Shown: one piece after another, positions 10,808 to 23,053 of the stretch | Numbering within the stretch: position 1 is the first letter of the stretch | Layout: each line of letters starts with the position of its first letter | Source: Acytostelium subglobosum LB1 | Taxonomy: Eukaryota; Evosea; Eumycetozoa; Acytosteliales; Acytosteliaceae | DNA length: 64,000 bases | Assembly (NCBI RefSeq): GCF_000787575.1 | Contig: NW_012236526.1 | Span: 186,001 to 250,000 of the forward strand | Reading direction: 5' to 3' | The notes under the pieces: generated by a model | The model's input: the letters and a program-made list of their open reading frames with translations, nothing else | The model's database searches: none | Told to the model about the DNA's origin: nothing | Made by a program: the position numbers and the translations under genes

Positions 10808-11917
10808 TTATGTGCACTGAGTCTGAGGATTGGCAGGGTCTGGTTGATGAGTTGGTTGTGTGTAGATACGTTGACCAGTCTCCATTGTGAGCCATGTCTT
10901 GTGGGTCACTGGTTGACCTTTGATACGATTGATCTCTAGGATACGTGCTCCACGCTCCCACGTACCATATCCTCCATAGCCACTGTGACGTCCAAAGCAC
11001 ATGTCAATGCCCTCGTAGGTGCCACAAAAGTCGTTGCCATGGTTGTGGCCGACCGACATGAACTGGACATCACCAATTGATTTGAACGCGTCAAAGAGGC
11101 CACCGTTCTGTGGCTGACAGGCGATCGAGTCGTTGTTCCAGCCGTAGCACACCTCCTCGTTCCAAACGTTCATGTACTCTTGGATGGGGATGTGGAAGAA
11201 TGCAGCGGCGAATGGCAGCTCAGTCGAGTCGTTGATGTACAGTGCCTTGGCCGTCTCTTCGTACCAGGCCACTTGCTGCTCGGTGATGTACGTGTTGCAC
11301 CATGGTGCGGGGCCGGGTGGGTAGACGGGTGGGGGACATGCTCCATCGCCCGAGTCCAACACCCAGATGACGACCTCGATGTCATTGGACCACTTGTCAT
11401 AGATGGGCAGGTAGTAGTTGGTGATGCCTGGCACGTCCTCTGGACCAAACATTGAGTAACTTCCCAGCGAGATGTCATAGTTGAGCAAGTCGACGCGAGT
11501 GTCGTTGTATCCGGTGGCCAGATCGTCGTGGTTGCCAAAGGTGATGGCCCAGGGGATGCCCATCTCCAGGACCACTCCAAGTGCCTCCTTCCAATAGTCG
11601 GTGGCGTTGTTGACGATGTTGTTGCCAGTGATCAGGTCACCACTGAACAGCACAAAGTCAGGCTTCTCCAGCTCCAAGATAGTCTTCATCACACGTGTAG
11701 AGTTGACATCTTGCATTGGTCCCCAAAGTGTATTCTCGCCCTCTCCATAATGTATATCTGTTATCTGTACCAACTTGAAAGTTGATGTATCAGAGTCATC
11801 CAGTGAGTGACGCATTGTTAAGCGTCTCGAATCGTCAATGTCATACGCAGCAGCAGATATAGCAACTGCTACAACAACAGTCAACAACAATAATATCAAT
11901 GTATTATTACTATTCAT
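10808..11917 (-). CDS. Secreted calcineurin-like metallophosphoesterase (purple acid phosphatase 28/29-like)
   Basis: Single-exon gene of 369 codons. The N-terminus (MNSNNTLILLLLTVVVAVAISAAA) is a clear signal peptide, so entry to the secretory or lysosomal route is inferred. Metal-binding motifs of the metallophosphoesterase superfamily occur in order: TDIHYGEG (DxH), LFSGDLITG (GDxx), FGNHDD (GNHD), FFHIP and VGHNHGND (GHxH). The length and the GNHDDLAT and GHNHGNDFC context fit the fungal/plant 'probable inactive purple acid phosphatase 28/29' (DCR2-like) branch, but all core metal ligands appear present. The substrate is unknown. Its 3' end faces the transposon. It is divergent from TTC5 with about 230 bp between the start codons, which may share a promoter. 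Confidence 0.93.
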   Translation of the reverse strand: MNSNNTLILLLLTVVVAVAISAAAYDIDDSRRLTMRHSLDDSDTSTFKLVQITDIHYGEGENTLWGPMQDVNSTRVMKTILELEKPDFVLFSGDLITGNNIVNNATDYWKEALGVVLEMGIPWAITFGNHDDLATGYNDTRVDLLNYDISLGSYSMFGPEDVPGITNYYLPIYDKWSNDIEVVIWVLDSGDGACPPPVYPPGPAPWCNTYITEQQVAWYEETAKALYINDSTELPFAAAFFHIPIQEYMNVWNEEVCYGWNNDSIACQPQNGGLFDAFKSIGDVQFMSVGHNHGNDFCGTYEGIDMCFGRHSGYGGYGTWERGARILEINRIKGQPVTHKTWLTMETGQRIYTQPTHQPDPANPQTQCT

Positions 11918-12149
11918 TATTATATGATATGTATATGTATTGGTCTCAAATGAATGTTTATCAAACTACAACATTATAAGAGTCTTTAGTGTCACTTGGT
12001 ATCCATCAAGGTAGTGGCTTGAAGGTTGTTGTTCAACCACATTGATTCATTTCCGATCAATTTTGAATGAAGAGTCGAGATCAATCGACATTGACACCCT
12101 TTGCAGGACATGATATGATTAGTTAGTTGTACATAAAAGAGATATATAT

Positions 12150-14002
12150 ATGGATACAGATCATCGTAGCAGTAGTAGTCGATTGACTACTAATAATAAT
12201 GATAATAGTTTGGAATTGAAGTTGACTACACTGTCACAATCATTGGACTCTGCTGCAGCCACAGCACAACTTGATAACAATCAAGATCAGATACTTGATA
12301 AAGACACAATAGAATCATTCATTCAACAACTGAATGATATAATTATTGATGTTAATAGTATGTAGTATGTGGATGATTGATTGATTGATTGAGTGTTCCC
12401 TAACACCTCATCACATATCAAGTTGATGAATACCCTCTAAAGACCAAGGCATTGTTGACATACCTTTATGGAAAGCTTTATAGTTGGTCATCACCATTGA
12501 CTAATGGTATGCCCAGTAGTGATACACTTGAGAAGGCTGAGAACTATTTGTCAAGAGCATTGAGATTGGATCATACATTGGAAGATGCTTGGAATGAGTT
12601 GGGCGAGTGCTACTGGAAGAAGAACTGTTTGAGCTTGGCCATGAGATGCTTCTCACAATGTTTGGAAAGGAATAGTGTAGGTAAGACTGGTCCTCCTGTG
12701 TCTTGTTCTCAACTCATTCATTCAATCATTCAATCAATCAATCAATATAATGTAGAAGAACATTGTTTCGCTTCGCAAGCTATCAATTGTATATAGACAG
12801 ATCAATGAGGATAGTAAGTATATGACCATGGACAGGCAACGATCCCTATCACTCACTCACTCACAACTTAATAGACATACTTAGGAAGAGAACAAACATT
12901 GAGAAGAGTGTCAAGCTGGCCAAAGATGCAGTGTCAGTTGACTTCAAGGACAATGAATCATGGTGTAAGATATCTGATCATACTTTGATTGATCGATCAA
13001 TCACATTGGACTCATCATTCCATTTCCAAAACAGACGTACTTGGCAATGCATATCTTAGTCTATTCTTCATGGATGCATCGGATGATACACAATTGGACA
13101 GTGCACTGAAGGCCTATCATTGCTCACTTGAGCAACACAAGAAGCAGCAAGGAGTCTCCAAGAAGAACCCTGATCTATATTATAACAGGGCAATAGTATG
13201 TGATCAAGGACCATTGGGCATTCTGGATCTAGTCATACTCATCCATCCATCCATCCATCATTCCCTCATTGATATAGATATACAAGTACCGTGAAGATTA
13301 TCAACTGGCATTGGATGGATTCAACAAGGCATTGGAGTTGGAGAATGGCAACTGGGACGCACCACAAAAGTACATCCAAGAGATACAATCAAACATCAAA
13401 CAAATAGATGATGTACTCACCAAGGTAGGTTGGAAACAACTTGAACTCGCCATGAATGTAATGATCATTCACTGACTTACGTTGGGACAAACAACAGACC
13501 AAGAAGACCAACAATATGAAGAAGCCAACAGTGAAGAACTTTATCAATTATAGCCCGATATTCAGTCATAGTATACATAATGATAGAACCTGTATGTCAA
13601 TGGATACACTGCAGACTGGATTGAACAAGGGAGCATACTTTATTGCCAAGGTGAAGAAGGTGGTTTCACCATCAGAGTCAGTGCCCCGTATTGCCGTGTG
13701 TTCCGATCGCAACTCACAACTGATGGTCATCTCAATATACAACATAACATCCAACGCCATCAAGAAAGGTGATCTAATCGCTGTTGCCGATCCCTTTGTC
13801 AAAGATATACATCTGTCTACAGGTCAACTGGTAAGCATTACATATGTTGGAACCATTACATTCCAGATCTAACACCTTGATACGATGAATCCAGAATGTA
13901 AGATATAGGTGCATTCAAACAAAGTCATCAAACATTGAGATACGAGGAAAGAGTGTATCGACCTTGTCCTCAACGCCACAGGTTGTAATTGGAAATAGTT
14001 AG
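12150..14002 (+). CDS. ttc5: Tetratricopeptide repeat protein 5 (TTC5/Strap) homologue
   Basis: In animals TTC5 is a stress-response cofactor and also recognises nascent tubulin chains during tubulin mRNA autoregulation. Eight exons are proposed: 12150-12357, 12423-12676, 12756-12813, 12875-12964, 13035-13195, 13287-13424, 13498-13830 and 13895-14002. They sum to 1,350 nt (449 aa), close to the ~440 aa of human TTC5, with no stops at any junction. TPR segments include AENYLSRALRLDHTLEDAWN, ELGECYWKKNCLSLAMRCFS and the TTC5-diagnostic SWYVLGNAYLSLFF. The C-terminal third (FINYSPIFSHSIH to TPQVVIGNS) matches the OB-fold domain of TTC5. The N-terminal ~70 residues are low-complexity. The gene converges on the membrane-protein gene with 62 bp between the stop codons. 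Confidence 0.93.
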
Positions 14003-14064
14003 TTGATCACAAACATGGTGATTCAACGAGAGAATTGTACATAATACATGGTTTAATCGATCAA

Positions 14065-16243
14065 TCAAGGCGTGTTGACAGATGATACCTCCTCAACAAC
14101 ATTGATGGCAACCGCTGATGGAGGAACAACTAGTACGATGTCGGAGGAGACAGCTCTATTCCTACGTCTCTTGATCAAGTAGATGGAGACACCAGCAATG
14201 GATAAAACAAGGACTGAGGCACCGGCGATTGCAATACCAAGGTACATGGGTGACATCATTACTTGATCATTTTGGTATACTCTCATAGATAGCTGAAGTC
14301 CATCACTTGATTGATGGATGGTGTAGCGATTACTTGGCTTATCACTGTCAAACACAACACTGACCTTTGCAGAGCCCAGTCCAGGACTGTTCTGTCCCAC
14401 ACTGAACAATGTAAACTCCTTTCCCTCGGCATCACCAGTGACATTACCATTGACTCTGACTTGAATAGTACCCTGGGCATCCCATGAATCAGTGATAGTA
14501 ACTATAGAATGGCATTGGTGTTAGTTAATGACCTTGGGATGATGTAGATGTGGAAGTAAGAAGTACATACTATGTGAGGCCTCATCTGGATTGATGACCA
14601 TGTTGATTGTACTATCTGGTGATGACATGACCTTTCCATTGATTGTCAGCTTGGTGACTTGTGACACTGAACCAATGTTACCATTGTTGGAAACAGTTCC
14701 AGAGATCTGACCAACACCGGATAGACTACCATCATTATTTATGTGACCAACGATGGAGGCACCATTTAGATGAACATTGTTTGAAGTCTTGATTGGAGTC
14801 GTACTTGATATAGTACTGTTGACCAACTCTACACTCTTCATTGTAATTGATCCATTGGCAGTATTAACAATGCTAACATCCTTAAGTGTATGTCCCTCAA
14901 CTTGAAAGTTGGAGTTACCCTAAATGTATTGATTGTCTCATTAGTATATGAGGGAAAGGCAACATCATCTTTGATAGATTTACATTCAGTTCAAAGGATA
15001 TTGGTTCATTGGCAGCTGGAGTGTCGGATGGGATGCCATCGTTAAGGTCTGCGGCTAACTTGGAGGGCATGGAATCCCATGGAGACTTGAAGCGATAGTG
15101 GATTGTGGAATGATCGTAGAGTTTGATTGTCAATCTTCTAACTGGAAGGATAAGGCCAGAGAATATTACTTTGGCAAAGTCACGTACTACTACTGAACCC
15201 TTCATGTTGAATATGGTGTTCTCAAAGTAGAGTGAACTGTTGAAAGAGGCAACAATGTTGGAGTTGGTAGCGCTATCAATCTGACAAAAGTCAACAAAGG
15301 ATATTCCCTTAGGACTAATAGTATGTAGAGTTCCATTGAAAGAGACTGTTGATCTCCTAGCAATCATGGATGCATCTTGGACAAAACTAAGTGTGCTGAA
15401 TGACATTCTTGAACTGACTATATTCAGGTTGGCTTGGTCCTTTGATTGTATTATGAGGTTAATATGGTGGATGAAACTATCAATTAATATGATTTGCATA
15501 CCATTAGATAATATGAATGAGTCTTCAAGGTGGCTTTGTTAAAGGTTAGATTTGAAGTATGAATAGTTGAGGTCAATCCATTGTTCCAAAGATCAAGAGT
15601 ACCTCCATTGGAATTGAAGGATGATGAGCGTATCCTTGCCACATTCTTAACTTGGCTGGTAGCTCCACTGACTTGGTTAAGTTTACTATTTATCATAGAT
15701 ATGAAGTTGGAGTTGATTACATGTCTTCCCTTATCTAGAAATATAATACAATTAATATGGATTCGTTCCATAAATATATGTGAAGTACTTACGTAGTGAT
15801 ATTGATCCACCATCAGATACTAAGTTGTTACAATTGATGACACCAGATGACATTTGTAACTTTGAGGTGAGTTGGGTCGAGATGTTGGAGGAGAAGGCAG
15901 GTGTATTCAATGTGGAGTCAATAAAGAGATTGGCATTGTTTCCAATGATTGATTGAAGTGTTGAAAGACTACCAGTGTTGCTAATGACCATTGTTCCATT
16001 GAGGTTGGAGTTGAAGCTCAATGATTTAATAAATGAGAATCCATTACTAAGTGATACAAATGTGTTATTCTTTGTAATAACAACGTCATCATTGTTTGTT
16101 GGAACTCTATCCAAGTTCCAATTCAAAGGATTAAAGTAACTGTACTGATTGGTAGCAGTTTGTTTCCAAGACACTTCCTCAGCCGAGGTGATAATAATTG
16201 TCAAGGTGATAATGATTAATAATAGTTTAATTAATTGTGTCAT
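14065..16243 (-). CDS. Type I membrane protein with Ser/Asn-rich repetitive ectodomain, function unknown
   Basis: I do not recognise an orthologue. Five exons (16243-15793, 15734-15502, 15439-14984, 14919-14571, 14501-14065) sum to 642 codons without internal stops. The product has a signal peptide (MTQLIKLLLIIITLTIIITS), a long ectodomain of short beta-strand-like repeats rich in Asn, Ser, Thr and Val (for example NSNLNGTMVISNTGSLSTLQ), and one transmembrane helix (YLGIAIAGASVLVLSIAGVS). A basic stop-transfer KRRRNR and a short tail end the protein. The opening WNPLNW-like segment (YSYFNPLNWNLDRVPTNNDD) is typical of dictyostelid and bacterial beta-helix surface proteins. A surface or adhesion role is inferred only from topology. 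Many N-glycosylation sequons are present. Confidence 0.82.
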
Positions 16244-16982
16244 TATTATTATTATTTGTTATTTGATAATATTACAAAAGTATGGTACAAGAAGATAATA
16301 ATAATAATGTTTGAAGATGATGATGGAATTATAAGATTGGAGAATTGATGGTTTAGGATTCGTACGTTAGACAACAACAATATTAATAATAATACTGATA
16401 CAATCAACACTTAAGGTTATATCAGATTGTACTTTCTGATTACAATCACATATATTAATAGCATTGGATCAACATGGATTTCTCAGCCCAGTGCTAATCT
16501 CACTGTACTCTCGCCTCATCTCCTGTTTAATTATCGACGCAAGTTCATTGCCTATCCTCACCACACCCTCACCAACAACCTACCATCAACCAATCAATCA
16601 AACACCTGTTTGAATTCGACACCCTTTCCCATGGACTATGGGTGTCAGTTCATCACAACACAAAGAGAAGTGCGTGTGTGTGTGGGTTGATCAATCAATC
16701 TGAGTGACTACATTCTTCACAACAAAGGTGCGCGGATCTTGTGGTTATGAGTGTGTGTTGATGTTAAAATTGGCAATGAGGGATCACGTTGTGATCACAT
16801 CCTCCATCTGCCAAAGGACACCTGCGGAACAGGCATCTATCCACCCGTCCATCAGTCCATCTTGGTGGCCATTGAACGATGCCAGTCTGTCTTGGCAATC
16901 AGGCAATCTTATAATGATGATGTTGTTGTAGCGATAGTGCCGAAGGAGCACGGCCCCTTTATTGCCTTCCACTGACTGGCCT
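16244..16982. other. Gene-free stretch between the membrane-protein and MUN-domain genes
   Basis: AT-rich upstream sequence of the membrane-protein gene (16244-16420), then more balanced sequence. A plus-strand open frame (16751-16975, containing HLPKDTCGTGIYPPVHQSIL) reads like protein but has no supported exon structure or family, so it is not called. There is a small inverted repeat, GACACCC/GGGTGTC, at about 16618-16645. Confidence 0.5.
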
Positions 16983-19900
16983 TTAAGAAGAAGTGCTACT
17001 ACCATTGCCATTATCTGTAGCTGCTGGTTGTTGATTGTAACGCTTGATTTGAAGTAAAGAGGTGAGCCTGTTCATGGCCAATGTTGCACGTCGTGGCCTG
17101 TTCTTGTTCTGAGCAGCACGCTCCTCACGCTCCTTCTGTCGCTTCTCTATTGAAGTCTTGATCAGCGAGAAGATGTCCAGCTGCTTGGGCAGGTCCTTGA
17201 GGTTGATGTTCAACTTCTTGAGGTAGGTCAGGTCAGGCTTCAAAATGGCAAAGTTAATGTTCTTGAGGGCGTTCTTCAGACCCAGTGGATCAAAGTCGCG
17301 CACACCACTGCGCACGGCCTCTCTATATGCCGTCAATATTACAACGAAGCGCTCTGATTGCTTGTCAATTGCCTTTTGGCTCAGACCATCACCGTCCACA
17401 AAGAAGAACTCTCCAAATGTCTTGACCATTCCATCAATCAAGTCCAACTGCTTCAATGACAATTCAAAGTCACGCTTCTTTGATGGAAATATCATCTCGT
17501 CAAGTATCTGTGAAGATGGAGAGAGTGAGTGATCATGTGATTGATTGAGATAGTCCCGCCGGCAGTACATACATTGATAATACCAGCCCATAGTCTCTTG
17601 AGTAGTTGCTTGGTCAGGGGGTAGTAGAGGTATTGGGAGAATAGTTGTAACTTGGATGCGATATAGTGAAGGAGTGGAGTGAGTAGGACAGAGATGGGCT
17701 CTTCGACTTGTGTGTTGAAGTCAAGGTTCTCGCCAAGCATGTGGAAGAAGTCGACAACAACGTTCTTGGACTTGTCCTCAGGGTCAATGTCGACGATACG
17801 ATACACCTCGCTGACGAGCACCGGTGCCAGACGGTCATAGATTCTATCGACAAGCTTTCGCACATTGCCATTGATGGCCTGGTATGAATGCTTGGCCATG
17901 GCATTGACGATGGACGGTGAAAGTTTGTAGTTGTCCATCATCCTGAGCAGCACGCTGATCAGGTCCTCGGTGTGGCCTAGACACGCCTGGATGTTGTTGA
18001 AGCGCAGTGACACTCGCTGCACGGTCTGCACGAGCTCGGGCGAGTACTGATCAGACAGCTTGAAGATGTCGTCCGCAGCCGTGTCCCATGCCTTTAGACT
18101 GAGATCCCTGATGACGTTGGTGTAGTAGATGATGGTCTCGGAGAGCACCATGGTGAAGTTGCTGAATATCTCAAACAGGCTGTGCTGGCCCTCGGCATGA
18201 TGCATCTTTTGCAGGTCCTCCCATCGCAGACTCTTGATCACATCCAATGCGTGGTAGCAACCAACCAACAACTCTCCAACTGATGCCGAGTGAAGTGTAT
18301 CATCGCTGACTGGGTCCCACTTCTCGTTGGCGCACAGACGATCGACCAAGTCCTTCAACTGACCTGCCGAGTGCAGTATCCATTGAAGTACACATTGTTT
18401 AAATAGTATTGGAATTGGAAGTAATACCATCCTGTTTGTTTGATTGATTGATTGATGAGTGATGTTAGTGTGAGTGGAATGGAAGTCCATGATTGATTAC
18501 CGATCATACTTTGGAAAGATTCCACTGAACTTGCTCATGGTCTCTTTGAGCTTGAAGTAGAGTTCGAGGAACTCGACCAATTCCTGAGGATTACTCGCGC
18601 CCTTGCCAGTGAGGTCGTCGATTTCGATTGCGATCAGACTGGTGTAGACCTCTATTGAGATCACTAATATGTTACATTCGCTTGGGAAGTCCTTGCTAAA
18701 GTGCTTCTGGTCAATGTCCATGTTGAACATCAGTATGTCACAGACGCGCACCAACAGTGCCGCCTTGCCCGCTGGGTTGGGCAGCTTCTTTATCATCGCA
18801 TCGGCCATTGACACGGCCGTCTGATATCGTCTCTCGTACAACTCCCTAATCAAGTCAGGGAGGGCTGGTAATGTGTAGAGCTCTGAGCTTCTAAACATGT
18901 AATATATCTATTGTTCGCGTGTGTGCGTGCGTGCGTTAGGTTAGATGGCGTGGACATGGACTTGGACGCCACGTTGACACTTACATCGATCAACATCCTA
19001 AGTGATCCTGGAGGGGTGTTGAGAGGGAAGACAGAGTGGAAGTTTGAAAGCCACATCTTGAATGTGAGGGCCAGGTTCTCGACTATGGCTTTAAGACTGG
19101 CCTCTTCGGCAATGGTCAGTCCAATCTCGCTAAACTTCATCTCGATAACATGCTTGAGAATGCCTCGCAGCTCCACAATACACTCGAGATAAGAGTCACG
19201 GATGATCAACTTGGACAGATAGTCCAACATTGCCAGCTTTGTTGTCTGATCCAGTATACCATAGCGATCGGCGTACTCCTTCAACAACATGGTGGACTGT
19301 GTCGAGAGCATGGATGTCTTGCTCGCGTCAAGGATCGCTCTCTTCTTCTTTGTTGGTGTAGTTTGCACACTGCTGCTGCCAGGGATTATTGATAATTGGT
19401 CGGCGGATGCTACGCCCAACTCTTGTGACATCAATCGCTCGAGTAGTATACGATAGTATACTGTGTGATTGGGGTATGACGCTGTCACCTCTGGGAATGG
19501 GAGGTAGTGGAACTGCAATCTAATGTCTCCACTGACCTTTGATCTCGATGATCTCTTCTGCAATGGATACCAACTGACTTCGCGTTTATGGAACTGCATC
19601 AACTCCTTTGCAGTGAACTTGTACTTTCCAAAGAAATGGTCCTTCTCCCTGTTGTCCCATAGATTGAACTCCAACTCTGCCGAGTTCATATTGAGCTTGG
19701 TGATGTGGCTGATTGATCGATTGAGTGAGTGAGTCGTCCAACACTGTCACCAACCATCGCCAAATTAACTTACAAACAGAAGTGCTCCTTGAACACTGGA
19801 TTCAATCCGGATGCTTTCTTGGTCCTCTTCTTCTCACCTCCAAATTCAACCTCGACGAATGGACTTGGTTTGCTGTTGCCCTCCTTCTGTATCAGATCTC

Positions 19901-21235
19901 TCGCCTGTACAACCTTGATGGCGATCACACCAATCGAATCCTTCTCCTTGCTCTTGATACCCCATACCGACTTCATGTAGTCCTCCTGTGGCTGATTCTG
20001 CGAGCTTATCTTTGTGAGTGTAGACTCTTCAAACTTGCGCCAACTCTGGAAGTTTGGATCATTCTGGATTGATTGAGTAAGTATTAGTATGTGTGTCCAT
20101 GAACCCATCAATGACCATCACATGTGACCACTTACCTTGAAGCATGCCCTGCCGTAGAATGGATGGCTTTCGATGTTCATCTTGCGACACTTCATTTGTT
20201 GATTGAAGAACTCTTTGGATGCCAATGCCTTGGCACGAAGATATGCAATCTTCTCTTGATAGGCGTCAAGACGCAGTGCCTGGCGAATAATGCCAGATTT
20301 CTCATCGGTCTCAACGGCCTCCACCGCCATTGAAAGGATGTGACCAAACTTCTGAGTGCTGTCATTGAATACCTTGCTGTCGTTGTAGTTGTCCTTCTTG
20401 AACTGCTCCGTCAGGTGATTGTTGAACTGTCGCTGTAGGTACGTGCAGCTGTACTCTGAGGCATCGCGCAGGTTGGTCAGCGTGTCCTCGATGAAGCGCT
20501 CCAGAGCCTGCGCCAGCAGACCAAAGCCCTTGGGGTCCGACTCGGACTCGCGCTGTGCCAATGAGAGATAGAATGCAAACACCTCGTTCAGACTCTGCAG
20601 GATCTTCTTGACGCGTGATGGGTTGTCGCGAATCATCTGAACAAAGTATGTATCCTGTGTCTTTACTACATCGCGTCTGTAAGAGCCTGTGGCGAGGAGA
20701 GGGTAGAACAAGCAGTGATGCATATTCTCAAACAACTGTAACAAGTCTTCGTTTGATGTTGAGACTGGTGCAGACAGTGCTGTCTTTGTCGCTACAGTAC
20801 CAGCAGGTATGTCCGATGTCATCTCCAACTTTATCGTCTTGATGAAGCAGAGTGAGTGAATGAGTGTGAGTGAGTGAGTGCGTGTTGGACTGATTGATGT
20901 TGACTTACAAGGTCGCCGGGATATAGGATCTTCTTGTCAGCTGTCGATGTCCACATTGAGAAGATACCCTCCTTTGATGCTTTGGTGGTGAAGTCGATCT
21001 CCACGCGGTTCTTGACAAGTGGCGTGACGATCAGGTCGATGGTGGGCACGGACAATGGTGTCGTGGACGATGATCCCCCTGTAGAGTTGTTGTTGCCTTG
21101 ACCTCTCATTGGTGACAATGAACCAGAGTTTGAAGGTGAGTGACTATGTTGTTGTGATGGTGGGACAAGACCACCTCTACTATTATCACTCCTACTGTTG
21201 CCATCACCTCTACTGTTATCAATTCGAGATGACAT
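16983..21235 (-). CDS. C2 and Munc13-homology (MUN) domain protein, UNC13/BAIAP3-like
   Basis: UNC13-family proteins prime vesicles for exocytosis by opening syntaxin and bridging membranes. Seven exons (21235-20909, 20837-20136, 20063-19774, 19708-18985, 18907-18501, 18431-17573, 17507-16983) sum exactly to 1,278 codons. The N-terminus is Ser/Asn/Gly-rich and disordered. A C2 domain lies at about residues 370-480: IGVIAIKVVQARDLIQ, PFVEVEFGGEKKRTKK, LNPVFKEHFCFHITKLNM and LEFNLWDNREKDHFFGKYKF. Its acidic Ca2+ loops are sparse, so Ca2+ binding is doubtful. The remainder is helical and contains MHD-like sequence (KAWDTAADDIFKLSDQYSPE; KQLLKRLWAGIIN; LDEMIFPSKKRDFE). The tail is basic and Ser-rich. 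No C1 domain and no second C2 are seen, which fits non-animal MUN proteins. The exact subfamily is not settled. Confidence 0.87.
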
Positions 21236-21628
21236 GGCTTGTAATATAACTTAATATATATCTATATATATATGTTTGTTATAACTATATATATTTGATT
21301 AATTAATGTGAATGATCATTGATTCATTCATTCAATCATTCGGGAACAGAACAACATCCACTCACACACCTCACCACCTCGCACCACTACAACCCCCAAG
21401 TCGCACCATCCGCTCGCGCGACAACCTAAATCATTGATCAAAATGTGATCTGAAAGTCTGTGCCCTGGGCAATCAAACATATCTAATTAACGATGAAATG
21501 GTGCAATGATGGGGAGGAATTATAACTATACTTTATTATAACTATAATTATTATTGCAAGGGAGATGTGATTGAATGTTTGAATGAATGAATGATGAGTG
21601 GAGTGAGTGGAAGGATGTTGGAGGCACT
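21236..21628. promoter_or_regulatory. Upstream region of the MUN-domain gene
   Basis: AT-rich sequence with TATATA runs lies next to the start at 21235, followed by a stretch with scattered GAATGAATGA-type tetranucleotides. It also contains the 3' end region of the SANT protein gene. No gene, RNA or clear element was seen. Confidence 0.4.
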
Positions 21629-22563
21629 TCACTTGGCTGATGCTAATGGCTTGGAAGGTAGTTTAACCTTGAGTTGTACCTTTGGCTTGGGTGATGGAGA
21701 CCTTGGCACCTCCACAACCTTGGCCTTTGCCTTGGCCTGGCCAGCCTTCTTCACTGTCTTTTTTGCTACTTCGCTGTCTGAACTTGACAATGATCTTGAT
21801 CTTGAACTTGACCTTGACCTGGAACTCGAAGAACTCGATCTTGATCTTGATCTTGACCTCGACCTCGACCTGGACCTGGACCTCGATCTTGACCTTGACC
21901 TATCTTCATCCTCTGAATCACTAGATACACCGCCACCACCTCCTCCTCCACTAGTATGCTTGGACGACTTGTTCTGTGAATATATAATATGCTTCCTGAC
22001 CTGTTCCCTGGTCCTGGTCTTGACATGCTCGGCTAGTCTGGCAATCTTATCATCGTCATCGGCATACAACTTCATTGCCTCCTGCAGACGCACCTCCTCA
22101 TCCGGTCTCCACACTCCAATGTTGATGCCATCCGGTCTCTTTCGAGGCTTGCGAGTCTTCTTTGGTGATCCACCGCCATTTGTTGTTGTTGTACTCGTCT
22201 TCTGTCTCTTCTTTCTGTCTCGATCGTCATCGTCATCATCATCATTATTGTCTTTATCTTTGTATTTATCTTTATCTTTGTTGTTGTTGTGCTTTTTGTT
22301 ATTGTTGTTGTTGTCATTGTCTGAACCATGTCCTTTTGAAGTTGATACAGAGTCACTATCTTCCATGTCAACATGCTCAGTCTCATCATCATCATCCATT
22401 ATATCACCTCTAGCCCTCTTACAACTCCTTTATCCTATGCTCTACCACATTCTTTATCTTTGTTACTGTTGCAATGATATCCCTCCAACTCACTATCCAA
22501 TCTTAGCAAGTCCTTCTCCGTAAATTCCTTCTCTCTATCTCTATCTCTATCTTTCTTTCCCAT
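21629..22563 (-). CDS. SANT/Myb-like, RS-repeat nuclear protein
   Basis: Unrecognised orthologue. A Myb/SANT-like fold is visible at GVWRPDEEVRLQEAMKLYAD through KTRTREQVRKHIIYSQNK. Acidic/Asn-rich and Lys/Asp-rich tracts precede it. A Gly run follows, then about 15 consecutive Arg-Ser dipeptides and a Ser/Lys tail. SR-type repeats suggest a nuclear, splicing- or chromatin-associated protein; this is inference. The long open frame starts at ATG 22399. A better model adds exon 1 at 22563-22494 (MGKKDRDRDREKEFTEKDLL) joined by an 86-bp GTGAGT...AG intron to 22407, giving 282 aa in frame. If that splice is wrong, the upstream frame would be a 41-codon uORF instead. Confidence 0.82.
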
Positions 22564-23053
22564 CTCTATCTATCTAATATATAATATATGTATTAAGTAT
22601 TAAATGAATGAATGAATGATATGAATATATCTCTTTATGTAATGTGTAGCTGTAACCTTTTGATTGACTTTGTGTCTATTTGTTTGAAAGGATATATATC
22701 TAGATGATTGAATGAATGAATGATAGAGTGAATGAATGAAAAAAGAGAGATGGTCTCAATGGTTGTGTAGACTGGGCATCGAGATGCACCTCTCAACTAA
22801 CACGTTGCGTGGTGTTGCCAGTCGCCGTGGAACTCATTCATTCGTAAAGGTCGCCACTCACTCCCATTCTCATGCGCTGGAACACGCCCGCTTTGGAAGT
22901 TGTTGGAAGTTGCATTCCCAAAGGAAAACCAAAAAAAAAATGTGTTGTGCGTGATGGATGGATGGCAAGGGCAAGCAAAGGAAGGAAGCAAGGAAGGATG
23001 TGATGGACGCGGTGTGTCGAGCTTATAAATATATATATATCTTTATATAATCA
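22564..23053. other. Gene-free stretch between SANT-protein and SEL1L genes
   Basis: AT-rich with GAATGAATGAATGA runs near 22595-22740, then moderately GC sequence without a supportable frame. The SEL1L stop codon is at the right edge. Nothing else was seen. Confidence 0.4.

Noticed and set aside
16704-16975. Overlapping plus-strand frames that read partly like protein
   Set aside because: No start in a sensible context, no splice support and no family; most of it is probably the 3' flank of the MUN-domain gene.
21591-22523. 310-codon plus-strand frame with Leu/Asp and Ser runs
   Set aside because: Reverse of the RS and acidic repeats of the SANT protein; the repeat composition makes it open by chance.
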